NCBI GenBank assembly: GCA_028023455.1
Contig: JAQFVV010012497.1
Coordinates: 4,278,001 to 4,342,000 of the forward strand
Direction: 5' to 3'
Length of the DNA: 64,000 bases
From: Epiperipatus broadwayi
Taxonomy: Eukaryota > Onychophora > Udeonychophora > Euonychophora > Peripatidae
Below the pieces are notes generated by a model, which saw nothing but the letters and a program-made list of their open reading frames with translations, made no database searches and was not told the origin of the DNA. A program made the position numbers and the translations under genes. The number at the start of each line of letters is the position of its first letter. Within the stretch, counting starts at the first letter, position 1. Shown piece after piece: positions 1 through 11,389 of the stretch.

Positions 1-1016
1 TCAGATTAATTACTTATGTTTCCAGTGAATGGTAAATTCAGGCTACTGACAGAATTCCAACCAATATATTAAAATTAATTGTGATCAATAAACAGTGTTT
101 TACCAAGAATATTTCCTTCTGCGGTCTTATGGTTCATGAAAAACTAGGTATTGTCTTTGGAAAACTCATTTATTTTTCTTCCTTGTTCTCTTCTCACATT
201 CTTTCTTTTATCTTTTTTTTTGTACCTTATTGTCTTGCTGATACTTGGGTTAGCATAGGACCAGCCTCCTTTGCCATCAATCATCTCTGTGTTAATTGTG
301 ATAATGGTATTGTCTATTTGTGTAACCATATTTCTATCATTTAATTACATGAAATGTAATTGATTCCAATCTTTTTTTTCCCCTTCTTTTTTGCAAATAT
401 TAATGAATATCTTAATTATGCAGAACTCTTGATGCTGAGATGACACAGGGAGAAGTTTAACATTGGAAATTGTTAGTTGTGATTTGAGGTCATTTTGGAA
501 TTGGATGCAGGCAAAAGTTTATTCAGCTGATAATTTGTATGTCTAGGTAATCCTGTTCAGAAATCTTCTTGCCATCACAATATGGAAGTACCTAGGAAAG
601 TAGCAATAGATATCATTAGAGTAGGGAATTATTCTTATTTTATTATATTTATGTGAGCTGGAAAGTTATTTATTATTATTAAACAGTTATGTGACTCAGT
701 CTCCACCGCCTATGATGAAAATATCATAAATCCATACATTGACATCATAATTTACCATTTTTTTTACATGCAATTGCATTACAGAACATGTCATTCATAT
801 TTATTCAATCATTTGTAAAACATAATGTTATTCCTAATTTGTTTTTTTAATTTTTTTCTATTGACTTTGTAAGAATAATTAAACAGGCATTTTCTAAATT
901 TGTCACTAAAAAAAGAAAATTAAGTGAAATATATTTGGGATTCTTATATCTAAACTTTATTTAGAAATGTATTTTTTTAAATTAAATCTTAGCAATTATT
1001 TTATTTTTGGTTTTAG
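1..1016 (+). other. Intron upstream of LMAN2-like exon A
   Basis: AT-rich sequence ending in a T-rich tract and TTTTAG acceptor. I see no coding similarity, tRNA-like box or clear repeat. It is presumed to be the 3' part of the intron that follows the signal-peptide exon. Confidence 0.6.
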
Positions 1017-1132
1017 GCTCAGGTACAGCCATACCTAATTGGGATTTTTTGGGAAGTAGTATGGTTACAAATAATTACATTCGTTTAACACCGGATCAGC
1101 AAAGCAAAGAAGGTGCTTTATGGAATAATGTG
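1017..1132 (+). CDS. LMAN2: LMAN2/VIP36-like lectin, internal exon A
   Basis: Coding exon of an L-type (leguminous-type) lectin, a mannose-binding cargo receptor cycling through ER, intermediate compartment and Golgi. The reading frame has WDFLGSS followed by YIRLTPDQQSKEGALWNN, which matches the start of the VIP36/LMAN2 lectin domain (family pattern: W-D-F-x-G-S, Y-[IV]-R-L-T, S-K-E-G-x-[IL]-W-N). A TTTTAG acceptor precedes position 1017 and a GTAGGT donor follows 1132. The exon starts with two bases that complete a split codon and ends in phase 0, which fits the next exon. A second AG at 1021-1022 is a possible alternative acceptor. The signal-peptide exon is not in the window. LMAN2 and LMAN2L cannot be separated from this segment alone. 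Confidence 0.88.
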
Positions 1133-3055
1133 GTAGGTGTTTTGTTTTTTTTAAGATTAGTTTAAATTTGCTTATGATATTAATAACTGACATCAATTAT
1201 TATTGGGATCACTTAATAATGATATATTTCTGCAGATATACACAGTGTATGTATAACAAAACTCTGGAATTATCTTTACAATTTTTAATATACTTGTGCA
1301 TAAATAAACATACAGCAACTTTAGCTAGCTTACCGCATGACTACCATCTCCAGTAGCATTTATCGGTCTATATTTACACAACTATATTGCTTTTTTAATA
1401 GATTATCCGTCATACTTATAAAATATATCTTTTTGATTTTTTTCCCCCTCAAACTACTTTCCACATGTAAAATAAATGCATTATTAAAATGTAGTTTAAA
1501 ATCTATCAACAGAATAATGTAATTTTTTTTATGAAAATAGTAATTTTTATATTTTAACTATAAATGCTCTTGGAGGTGACTGTCATAACTTAAGCTTAGT
1601 TGCAACTGTTGTTTATATTTAAATATTAATATACTGAAAAATTTAGGATCAATTCAATCTTTTATTTTATTATATATATGTGAGTGTGTGCGCATGTGTT
1701 AAATTTTCTGCCCAAAAACTAGGTAACAGAATATTGTGATCAAGCACTAACACTCAAATCTCATCCATGTTAAGTTTTTATATATGTATAATTACAATTT
1801 AATCTAACTGTGCAAACATCCTGCATTTAGAGTTATAACCTAATTCTCTTAGACAAATACCTTATATTTTAGCTCAAATATACACTTGAAACTTTACTTC
1901 AAGATTAATATATCTGTTGTTATTGTAAACACAATCGCATGGAATAATTAATTCAACCCCATTCCTCTTTTTTTTCTGTGTTATTTCTATAATATATTTT
2001 GCAAAATGGAAAGTTATTAATTTGTGTAAATATATAATGTTAATCAATTATAGTACTAAATATGGTTAAGATGATGGTATTATTAGTTTAATATTTTTGA
2101 CATCATGAAGCACAGAAATAGAAATACTTGCACAATATTTATATATATTATTGATAGAACTTTAAAGGGGTAGTAAGGTATAATTGTGAGAAGGTTGATA
2201 TCTGATTCTTAAGTATATTATTTATTTTTTTATTTAACATATGAATTTAGATAGTTTAACTATTATATATTATAACGCAGCAAATATACAATCACTTTTT
2301 TCTTTTAAAATATATATGTTCTACAATAACATCAGCAAATTAAAAATTCTTCTCCTTTTTCTTTTCAAAAACTTTTATTTTCTTATATCACTACTGAACA
2401 TATATATATATATAATACAAAACTCCAACGTTTCAACTGTTTTTATCTTCATACAGTCATTGTCAAGGATCTGCAACAAAAATGAAATACATATTTATAA
2501 ATAAACTTCAATTACATAAATACCTTCATCCTACATTAACATAAACAGTAACAAACATATTAAACATATATAATTATATTTTACTTACATCTCTCTCCCA
2601 CTGCTATTTTTTATTACACTTTCTTTTACATTATTTAATTATAAATCTGTTCTTAAAATCATTCAAGAAACTTTTTATACAAATTTAAAAAACCAACCCT
2701 AATTTCAAATAACTTCCCCCTTTTTAAATCTTATCTAAAACCCATCTCAAAAACTACATTCCTAAACTACAGCTTTAAATGAATATAAAACAAATATAAA
2801 CATTTTTAACAATTTACCTAAACCTATTTAAACATTTATTTTAATTATTCATTATTTAAGATTTCTTATCTACTCCATTAATTCTATTTAAAATAGGATT
2901 ATATTTTTTTATATAAAAATATTCTTTTACCATCCTTTTCCTGTAATTTTTAACCCTTTCCAACATTTTAATATTAAAATCTTTGTTTTCTTTAATGTAT
3001 TCTTTGTTGTACCAATATATGAAATCTTTTTAAAGATTTGATATATATATAAAAG

Positions 3056-3286
3056 ATTTCATATATTGGTACAACAAAGAATACATTAAAAACTAGACTT
3101 AGGCAACATTTATATGACAAAAATTCAAATATTTACATACATTGTAAAGTTTTAGGTCATAAAGATTTTAATATTAAAATGTTGGAAAGAGTTAAAAATT
3201 ACAGGGAAAGGATGGTAAAAGAATATTTTTATATAAAAAAATATCCTACTTTACATAGAATTAATGGAGTAGATAAGGAATCTTAA
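3056..3286 (+). pseudogene. GIY-YIG endonuclease C-terminus of Penelope-like element
   Basis: An open stretch of 76 codons ends at TAA (3284-3286) but has no start because the element is 5' truncated. It reads ISYIGTTKNTLKTRLRQH near the start, which fits the YIG motif and the following Arg/His positions of GIY-YIG nucleases. MVKEYFYIKK follows later, with the family's likely catalytic Glu, and then a tail ending NGVDKES. In Penelope-like elements this domain follows the reverse transcriptase. The N-terminal GIY strand and the reverse transcriptase are absent here. The reversed copy of this segment lies in the left arm at about 2864-3033 with an internal deletion. Confidence 0.75.
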
Positions 3287-3702
3287 ATAATGTATAATTA
3301 AAATAAATGTTTAAATAGGTTTAGGTAAATTGTCAAAAGGTTTTTTTTTTTTTTTGTATAAATAAAAAAAAATGTTTATATTTGTTTTATATTCATTTAA
3401 AGCTATAGTTTAGGAATGTAGTTTTTGAGGTGGGTTTTAGATAAGATTTAAAAAGGGGGAGGTTATTTGAAATTAGGGTTGGTTTTTTAAATTTGTATAA
3501 AAAGTTTCTTGAATGATTTTAAGAACAGATTTATAATTAAATAATGTAAAAGAAAGTGTAATAAAAAATAGCAGTGGGAGAGAGATGTAAGTAAAATATA
3601 ATTATATATGTTTAATATGTTTGTTACTGTTTATGTTAATGTAGGATGAAGGTATTTATGTAATTGAAGTTTATTTATAAATATGTATTTCATTGTTGTT
3701 GC

Positions 3703-3750
3703 AGATCCTTGGCAATGACTGTATGAAGATAAAAACAGTTGAAACATTGG
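3703..3750 (+). ncRNA. Hairpin plus GAAAC motif (hammerhead-like), Penelope locus 1
   Basis: GATCCTTGGCAAT is followed by GACTGT, a loop, ACAGTT and GAAACATTGG. The GACTGT/ACAGTT pairing (with one G-U) and the GAAAC just after it resemble helix II and the GAAA core strand of a hammerhead ribozyme, a motif known from Penelope-like terminal repeats. The CUGAUGA core strand is not present, so cleavage activity is doubtful. An inverted copy lies at about 2424-2470. Confidence 0.4.
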
Positions 3751-4780
3751 AGTTTTGTATTATATAAATATATATATATTCAGTAGTGATATAAGAAAAT
3801 AAAGTTTTTGAAAAGAAAAAGGAGAAGAATTTTTAATTTGCTGATGTTATAGTTTAACTATTAACAAGATATTATAAAGAAACCCATGGAGCTTTCAACC
3901 AGGAAATAGTTTCATTAGTTGCTTTATTAAATCTTTCTTCAATTCTGCTACTGTAGACATAAATTCAATAGTTATTAGTGATATAGTTCATAGTTTGTAT
4001 GTATCCATATTTACAAAAATCTAAAGTCTATTTATGAGGGAGATGTGCACAAGCCCATACGTTGCACTCAATCTATTAATGATACCAATAAATTTATTTG
4101 GAATTTTATAAGAATTCCATTTTTTTTAGTTGAATATCCAGAATGGGGATCTTAATTTGAGTCTTAGATGATGAAACTATATTTTGAATTATTGGTAAAT
4201 CAGATCTGCTTAACAGTAATTTATATATTTTTCATAAGGCAATTTCTCTTCTGATATTTGGTGGAAAAAAGTTGGCGGACAGTATTTGGAGTTGTAATAC
4301 AAGTATTTAACAGACAACTTCCTTAGTATTAGCATTTTCCACTGGTAAATCTGAAGCATCACTGTTCAAAACTGCCTGCTCTGATTAATGTTTTAAGATT
4401 GACATTCTCAAAAATGATTAACTATTCATTAAAAATAGAAGGATAAATATTATGAAAACAAACAAGTAATTGAGACGGATTAATGAATGATTATAGCCAA
4501 AACCTAAAATTTCAGTGAAACAAATTTCAGAAGTTAGCATATATTTGAACACTCCACTGGCCACAAAACAAACAATCATGAGCTTTCATTTTTTATATTT
4601 GTTTTCTAATATGAATGCTATGGTCTGATAATTGATGATTTAACATACCTAAAAATTGAAAACATGTTATTGATCTTAAGAAGTTATAAAACAGTCATCC
4701 TTCTATAAACTCCAAATATATAAGTGAAACAGTCATCATTTAGATAACTTTGTCATGGTATTTTCTGTTTTAATTGGAAC

Positions 4781-5420
4781 TGTCATCATTATCATCATCA
4801 TCTTTAACCATTTTTGATCCAGTGGAGGATGAAGTCTCTCCAAGTTTAATCCATCTTCTCCGGTCTCTAGTCTCTTTTCTCCACATCACCCCAGCACACT
4901 TCCTTATTTCATCCATCTATTTTGCATGTGATCTCTTTAGGTCTTTTACAATTTCTTGGAATCCAGTTCAAGATTTCAACTGTCCTATCGATTATAATAT
5001 CTTTTAGCAATATGTCTAGCCTAATTTTACTTTCAGTCCTTAATTCTTTCAATAATGTCAATAACATCTGTTTGTTCTCTCACTCATATATTTCTTTTTC
5101 GATATTTTGTTACTCCTAACATGTCTCCATATTTTGTTGGGTGTTCTAAAGTCTATTGTTCATTTAAGTATCCAAGTCTCAAATCCATACATAAGAACTG
5201 ATAAAACACATTTATTAAAAGTCTTCTTTTTCAAACACATAGTTATATTTTATTTTAAAGTTATTTTTTGCCAAAAGTAATCTAATTTAAGTTTAATTCT
5301 AAGGTTAATTTCATCCATTATGGTTTTATCTGTAAGAATAATCTGACCAAGTTATTTGTAGTTGTTAACTGTTTCTAATTTATTATTATCAATCTTTATT
5401 TTCTTCTTTTGAGAAAATCA
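4781..5420 (-). pseudogene. RTE-like LINE reverse transcriptase 3' end, antisense
   Basis: Read on the minus strand, a broken frame gives the C-terminal part of an RTE-like reverse transcriptase. Recognisable pieces are LGQIILTDKTIMDEINLRIK, then TFNKCVLSVLMYGFETW, then VEILNWIPRNCKRP, then AGVMWRKETRDRRRW. The same series in intact RTE-like elements is GQxI…DEIxxRIK, YGxETW, a WIP[RK]N block and the final WRxxxxDRxxW. The minus-strand end is a TGATGA-type repeat (plus-strand CATCATCATC around 4781-4803), the typical RTE 3' tail. There are multiple frameshifts, so the copy is dead. A related copy lies at 38091-38760. Confidence 0.75.
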
Positions 5421-6236
5421 TTTGGAACTATATTAACCCCATAATTGAAATAATATTTTTAGAAAACACATTTTCCAAGATGATAATTTTTTATTTCATA
5501 CATGCAAATAGTATAGAATTGAAGAATGAGAATTGATACAAAGATATTTTTCATAATCATTCCAATCATATGATTTCAATGTTATTGAGTCCATGCAATT
5601 ATTTTTGATCAGATTAAACTGTTTATTATAAAAATGATTGTTTATTATAAAAATGAGTCATACTTTCAGAGACTTAGTGATGTAGATGAGGAAGCAACTG
5701 AGGTATCACTTGATTTAAAGGAGTTCAATGCTTCTGCATTATGATGAAACAAATTTAATTTATTAATGAGTGCCCAGGATTCAACCATTCATTATGATTT
5801 GGAGCTATTCCACCTATTTGATGATGGACGGAGATAGGGACCCTAGATATTATCTTTTCAGGGCATCAAAAAAGCTCCTATGTTTCTGCCTGCACTATAA
5901 TATTAAAGCCAGTGTCCTTATTATTTTGTCCAACTTTGTATAAAGAAGTTAATACTTCAATAGTTTTCATATCTCCATATATATATAATATGATATATAT
6001 AAAAGACATATTTTGCGGGTTCATCTGTATTGAAATATTTTAAATATTGATATACCGACGTTTCGACTTGATGACGCAAGTCATCTATTGGGTGATAAAA
6101 AGTAGAAAGACGGTTGTAGAGGCACTACAACGCAAAATATGTATATTATATATGCAACCCGTGAAAATCTTCATATCAACATTATTAACCTCTACGGGGA
6201 GGAAATATTTAAACAGCTTCGAGTATTTGAAAGAAT

Positions 6237-8250
6237 GTGGATAAGAAATGTAAGGTACTTAGTAATTTATCTTTTCTATTAGTGTGCAAAAATCACAACG
6301 TTATACCCACTTGTTGTAAAATTATGTTTCATAAGAAAAATTATAATCTTAATAAAATTCTAAGGAAAACAAGCTATATTATTTTAAATTCTTTTATTAA
6401 AGTAACTCGGAAAAATCTAGACAAAATTGACAAAGTTTGCTGGATTTACATTTATTTCTTAGTAATAAAATATATCCTTTACTGTGGACTAGTTTTGATT
6501 GTATTGCAAATTTTAGATCGATTAAAAATTCAGAAGAAAAAATTACAAATGCTAATTAGAACGCAATCACCAGTCATTACGTATCCAAATCAAAAAACTG
6601 TTTATAAATTATCTAAGAAAGTCTCTCTACAGATGAAATTTCGGTTTTAGAAAAAGGTTTTAATTTTGCTTTAACGCCTTCCCAGATACCTTTTGAGAAA
6701 ATTGTTTGTAATGTTGAATCAGCTCTCAATAAAATAGATTCTTCATCGGCTGATTTGGCTAGAGCTGAGATTTGCAATATTTTAAAAAAAGCTAAGCTTC
6801 CTAAAAATAATATTTCAAAGAAAGAAAGACAAGCATTAAATAATATAAAATCGGACAAATCAATTGTTGTACTTCCAGCTGATAAAGGTAATGCCACTGT
6901 TGTTATGGATCGTGACATGTACCATAATAAAATTTAGATCTGCTTAATGATAAAACTTATAAATCATACTATGTATTTGGAAAAAACAACAAAAGCCATT
7001 ATTAATAAATCACCTATTGAAACAGAGGTAAAAAATAAAATAATCCCTTGTGAAAAATCATGTGTCTGTCCAAAATTTTATGGACTTCCAAAAATTAACA
7101 AACCATATACCCCTCTTCGTCCAATAGTAAGTGCAATAGGATCTCCAACTCATATTTTAGCTAGATATTTATTGGATTTCATTAAACTTACAATCCTATC
7201 TATTAAATCATATATTAAAAACTTTTCATTTTATTTCTGTTTTAAAAAATTTAAAAATTAGTGCTAATTACATTTTGGTCAGTTTTGATGTCATGTCTTT
7301 GTTTACAAACATTCCAATTGATGAAGCTTTAAATGTAATTTCACAATGTTGCAATTTACCAAACCATAATATTGCTTTGATTAAACATTGTCTCTTGAAC
7401 ACATATTTTGTATACAATGGACAGCATTACAGACAAGTTTTTGGTACTCCTATGGGCTCACCTATCTAAGAAGTAATAGCTGATTTATTCATGGAAAATA
7501 TAGAAACCGTACTTTAGAATCATCATCTTTAAAACCTCTCATTTGGCTCAGATACATAGATGACGCTTTTGTCATATGGCAACATGGAAAAAATAAATTA
7601 GATACTTTTTTCTTACATTTAAATAATATGCATCCTCATATTAAATTTACAATGGAGACAGAATGTGATGGAAAACTGTCTTTTCTTGAATACCAAATAG
7701 TTTATCTTTTTCGATTTACTGAAAGAATACACACACGGACAGATAATTACATTTCCATTCTCATCATCACCCAACTCAGATAGTTTCCATAGCCAAAACT
7801 CTTTTAAATAGAGCAATTAACCTTTCAGGTAAGTCACATCTGAAAGAATAAATAAATTATATTAATAGTGTTTTATTAGCAAATAATTATAATTATAAAT
7901 TTATTAAAAAAGCCTTATTTCAAGCCCAAAATGGACAAAATAGGAAACAAAAAGATGATAAATCAGCTATTAGGATTTGTGTTCCATATGTAAAAGGAAC
8001 TACAGACAATATTGGACGTATATTAAAATGCTATAATATAAATACAATATTTTCTACTCATCAAAAGATCAGCAATATAATAACTAAGCCTAAGGATCCA
8101 ATCCTTTTTGAATCTCATGGTGTTTATCAAATCTCATATGAAAATTGTAAAGCTTCTTACATAGGTATGAGTAATCGTCACATCAATGTTAGGAGAGATT
8201 AGCATGCTAATGCAGTTAAACAACACTCATCAGAAGCAGCACTCTCCATA
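6237..8250 (+). pseudogene. Penelope-like polyprotein (RT + GIY-YIG), broken
   Basis: Fragments in shifting frames follow the Penelope-like order. The N-terminal part includes ISVLEKGFNFALTPSQIPFE and VVLPADKGNATVVMDRDMY. RT motifs follow: FYGLPKINK with PLRPIVS; VSFDVMSLFTNIPIDEA (motif A with its Asp); FGTPMGSPI; and RYIDDAFVIW (catalytic YIDD). GKLSFLE comes next. From about 8110 a GIY-YIG endonuclease starts with HGVYQISY and ASYIGMSNRHINVRRD, so both the GVY and YIG strands are present. At least several stops and frameshifts (for example after HNKI near 6937, after GSPI near 7469, and in the endonuclease near 8202) make it non-functional. Confidence 0.85.
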
Positions 8251-8520
8251 CTATAGATTCAGGTCATAAAATTGATTTTTTTTAGTACCAGGATCATTTC
8301 CAGATGTGATAATCTCTACCAGTGCAAAATTAGATAAGCCATTGAAATACTTAAAAGGCCAGATTGTATCAATAAGTGAGATGATACATGCAAACTTCCT
8401 CCTATTTGGAAAGATTTTTTTAAAAAACATTCTTAATTTAACATTTTTGCTATTGGTGGAACTTTAATGTTTTTTCAAATCAGTGATTTTAGTGCTTCTG
8501 TGACCATCTTTCTATCTTTT

Positions 8521-8566
8521 ATCACCCAGTAGATGACTTGTGTGATCAAGTCGAAACACCGGTATA
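8521..8566 (+). ncRNA. Hairpin plus GAAAC motif (hammerhead-like), Penelope locus 2
   Basis: AGAT, then GACTTG, a six-base loop, CAAGTC, then GAAACACCGG. The stem is perfect. The reversed repeat at 6053-6087 carries the same motif with ACGTCGG after GAAA. It resembles helix II with the GAAA strand of a hammerhead, but CUGAUGA is replaced. Confidence 0.4.
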
Positions 8567-8655
8567 TCAATATTTAAAATATTTTAACATGGAGGAACCC
8601 GCAAAATATGTCTTTTATATACGCAACCCGTGAAAATCTTCGTATCAATAAATGT

Positions 8656-9198
8656 AAAGTAGTAAGTTTTGTAAAAATGGGGTTATATGAAATATAAAAT
8701 TCAATAAATGCTTAATTTTAATAAATTAGTCAATATTTAATATAGTAAAACTACCACTATATTTTTTATCAATATATAGTTTTACATTCTTTTTTTTTAA
8801 AAAAAAATATTTTGAAGATGTATTTGATAAAAATAGTTATTGATGAGTTTCTGAATTTTGTAGAAGATATGGCGGGGAGTGCTTTAGTCATGCCACAGTT
8901 GTCATATTCTAATACTTGGATGTCTGGACTCACTTTATTATACAAATATGTGAAGTTTAATGCTTGAACAAAAGTACCCCCTGCTGTCTTATAAACTAGA
9001 ATGTCAGTTTATCAAAGGTTAGGTACTATTTCCAATATAAGCAGTGTGTGGTCTGGTTACCATGAGTCTCATTCTATCAGTCCTTTCTATATACTAACTA
9101 TGAAAGTGAGATCGAAAGTTTGTGTGAAATCATATTTCTATTCTTTAATTGTGAGTTTAGCAATTCCAAATTCCTCTATATTCTTTTTTTTTTTTTAA
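8656..9198. other. Intron 1 stretch without recognisable content
   Basis: AT-rich filler after the Penelope-like element. It holds no coding similarity that I can recognise and ends in a poly-T run just before the tandem duplication. Confidence 0.5.
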
Positions 9199-9382
9199 CT
9201 CAAGCTCTTGAGAATTAAGAAAGCAATGTTAGGGAAAGATAATCTGACATCTTAGTTGCATTTTTTTGCTCAAGGAAATAATAAGTCTGGCTCAAGCTCT
9301 TGAGAATTAAGAAAGCAATGTTAGGGAAAGATAATCTGACATCTTAGTTGCATTTTTTTGCTCAAGGAAATAATAAGTCTGG
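9199..9382. repeat. Exact 92-bp tandem duplication
   Basis: Two head-to-tail copies (9199-9290 and 9291-9382) start CTCAAGCTCTTGAG and end AATAAGTCTGG. I see no differences between them, so the duplication is recent or an assembly artefact. Confidence 0.9.
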
Positions 9383-10126
9383 TTAGAACTGATTTGAAAC
9401 AAGTTTTAACTGGGCAAAGATTATATGTATGCTTAGAAATTTAGGTATGATCTGCCTACTACAAAAGCGGAACTGGAAAGATGTCATCTAAAATTGGTCT
9501 ATTACACATAGACTAACAGTATGGCGAGTTGCTCATTAAAGCAATAAAAGCAATAATATTATCAATAGAAATTGTAGAACAAGAAGCAGTAGTAATCTAA
9601 TTTTTTTAAAAATAGAAGTATATGGAATGTAAAAACTTCACTTCATTCACTAACTCATGATTTGAATGTAGTCAGTGATAGTGGCTAAGGAGCTATCAAG
9701 ATTTAAAATAGTTGTAGGTGCTTTAATGAAACTTGTCTTCAAAAAGAAAGAAATTTAATAGAACATGTAGATGTATAAGAAGTGTTTTTGGAAGGATAGA
9801 TTACCAGTGAAACCAAATGCTTGATGATGGATTCCTGGAATGTCTAATATCTTTTTTTTATTGGAATTCCTCGATGTATCAATGAAAGGTTAATAATGTT
9901 AATTTTATTAGTGGATATGCTCTAATGTTGGATTCAGAGAAAGAAGTTATTATTTTTTACTACGTAATATTGTTACAGAATACCATTAAAAAATCAATTT
10001 TTTTTTTTTGGGAGTGTATAATGCATCTATGTGTTAGTACAAATTTTAGACTTTGGCCAAAAGTTGTTGAAAATAACAATATTAGTGCTAAGCATTTATT
10101 TTATAACGTCTTGCGTGCGATTATAA

Positions 10127-10247
10127 TTACGATAGAATGACAGCCTGTTAAGCTAATTGCGCAGACACTGTGAGAATGTATTCATTTATTAATAACATTC
10201 TCACAGCGTCTGCGCAATTAGCTTAACAGGCTGTCATTCTATCGTAA
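10127..10247. mobile_element. Foldback/MITE-like hairpin element
   Basis: Arms of 53 bp (10127-10179 and 10195-10247) are inverted copies with one mismatch, around a 15-bp AT-rich loop. The arms contain GACAGCCTGTTAAGC. A 12-bp direct repeat, AATATTAGTGCT, occurs at 10078-10089 and 10246-10257. It could mark a duplication, although the left copy lies about 37 bp outside the hairpin. It has no coding capacity. Confidence 0.8.
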
Positions 10248-10789
10248 TATTAGTGCTGTAAATGTAATTATTGAATTTTTGTACAATAATGGATTTGTTT
10301 GGGTAAAAAAAATTACTATAAAGAAATATGGATATATTCATGTTCAAAACATTTAATAGACTACATTATATTAGGAATCAGAATACAAGAGATATTGTGT
10401 GAGCATTTATGTTGGACAGTTCATAGATTAATATGATCCAAGATTAAAATGATGCATTAAAAAATGTTTTATTTCAGTTATATTTACAATAAGATTAATG
10501 TTCATTCTTTAAATGTATGTAATATTTGTATTAAATTTCAACAGCTATTAAGCATTAAAATTGCTAATTTGAACTTTCAGGATTGCCATGATACTTAAAT
10601 GTGGAATTCTTTTAAGGAGTGTGCTATGGGATACAAATAAATCTATTCTTAGTTCAGTAAAAAGAAGAATATCTTATGGCATTTTCTGCTTGGTAGAATA
10701 ATAAATTAAATATGGAAACTTCACAATAAATATAAAGATCCTGATGCCAGAAGTTCAATGACTGACAAGAAGATTTAAAATGATTGGGA

Positions 10790-11350
10790 CTTTTAAAACT
10801 GAAAGGAAGATACAAAAATTTGCTAATTGTGATCATTCTAGATCGTTTTGGATGTAATAAAAACAATATATGGACCTGAGAAATGGTATTACAATCCAGC
10901 AATGACCCTTTCTTATAAAATGATAATGATATTTTGAACAGGTGGAAAGAGTATTTTGATAATCTTTTGAATTTTGATGCTATGTTCATTTTATCTACTC
11001 ATTTAGATTTGGACAAAGATATCCAGCTAAATGAAATCAAAACAGCTCTTTGTAATTTTAAAAATGGAAAGATTGCAGATCATGATGAAATACTTGAAGT
11101 TTTAAAAGATGGTGGTGATATGTTAGCTTCAAAAATATTGGAATTTTTTAGGAATGTATGAACCTATGAAGTTGTGCTGCCTGATGTTAAGGATGCTTTT
11201 ATTGTTCCAATTTTTAAAAACAAAGGAAATAGACAAGTTTGTGGCAATTATCATAGAATATCATTTTTATCTACTACAGCAAAAGTACATTTAAGAATTT
11301 TATTGAATGGATTTTATAACTGAGTGATTAATAAAGATTCAGTGCATAAA
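10790..11350 (+). pseudogene. LINE reverse transcriptase, N-terminal half remnant
   Basis: A 75-codon open stretch (10934-11161) reads RWKEYFDNLLN, then EIKTALCNFKNGKIADHDEI, then GGDML. This is the region before the RT fingers in non-LTR retrotransposons (pattern RWxEHFxxLLN … A[IL]xxLKNGKAxGxDxI … GG). In the next frame it continues DVKDAFIVPIFKNKGN, then CGNYHRISFLST and LLNGF, matching the DWKDAxIVPIFKKG and CxNYRGISLL motifs. Stops break it, including the one at 11161. The catalytic YADD part does not follow here. A C-terminal half of a similar element lies at 21686-23410. Confidence 0.75.
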
Positions 11351-11389
11351 AGTAAAACATAGCATAGTAAAATTATATATGTCTAGCAA

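Larger units (their letters stand above)
2252..3863 (+). mobile_element. Penelope-like element remnant, head-to-head palindrome
   Basis: Two long arms (about 2326-3033 and 3052-3850) are near-perfect inverted copies, forming a 1.5-kb palindrome with a short AT-rich centre at about 3034-3051. The right arm is in sense orientation. It carries the 3' end of a Penelope-like ORF (GIY-YIG endonuclease), a 3' UTR, a hairpin plus GAAAC motif near 3703-3750, and an end with AAAGTTTTTGAAAAGAAAA. The left arm is the same sequence reversed, with a deletion of roughly 66 nt in the coding part. A direct repeat of 15 bp (ATAGTTTAACTATTA) occurs at 2251-2265 and 3849-3863 and may be the target-site duplication. 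Inverted 5'-truncated partner copies are a known habit of Penelope-like elements. Confidence 0.8.
5998..8655 (+). mobile_element. Penelope-like retroelement with reverse transcriptase and GIY-YIG
   Basis: Degenerate but nearly complete element in sense orientation. A terminal repeat ending AACCCGTGAAAATCTTC lies upstream (about 6131-6175) and downstream (about 8602-8645). An inverted partial copy of the repeat (5998-6115) pairs with 8500-8620. This is the combined direct and inverted terminal-repeat layout typical of Penelope-like elements. Between the repeats lie reverse-transcriptase and GIY-YIG coding remnants. The hairpin plus GAAAC motif sits inside the repeat in both copies. Confidence 0.85.
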
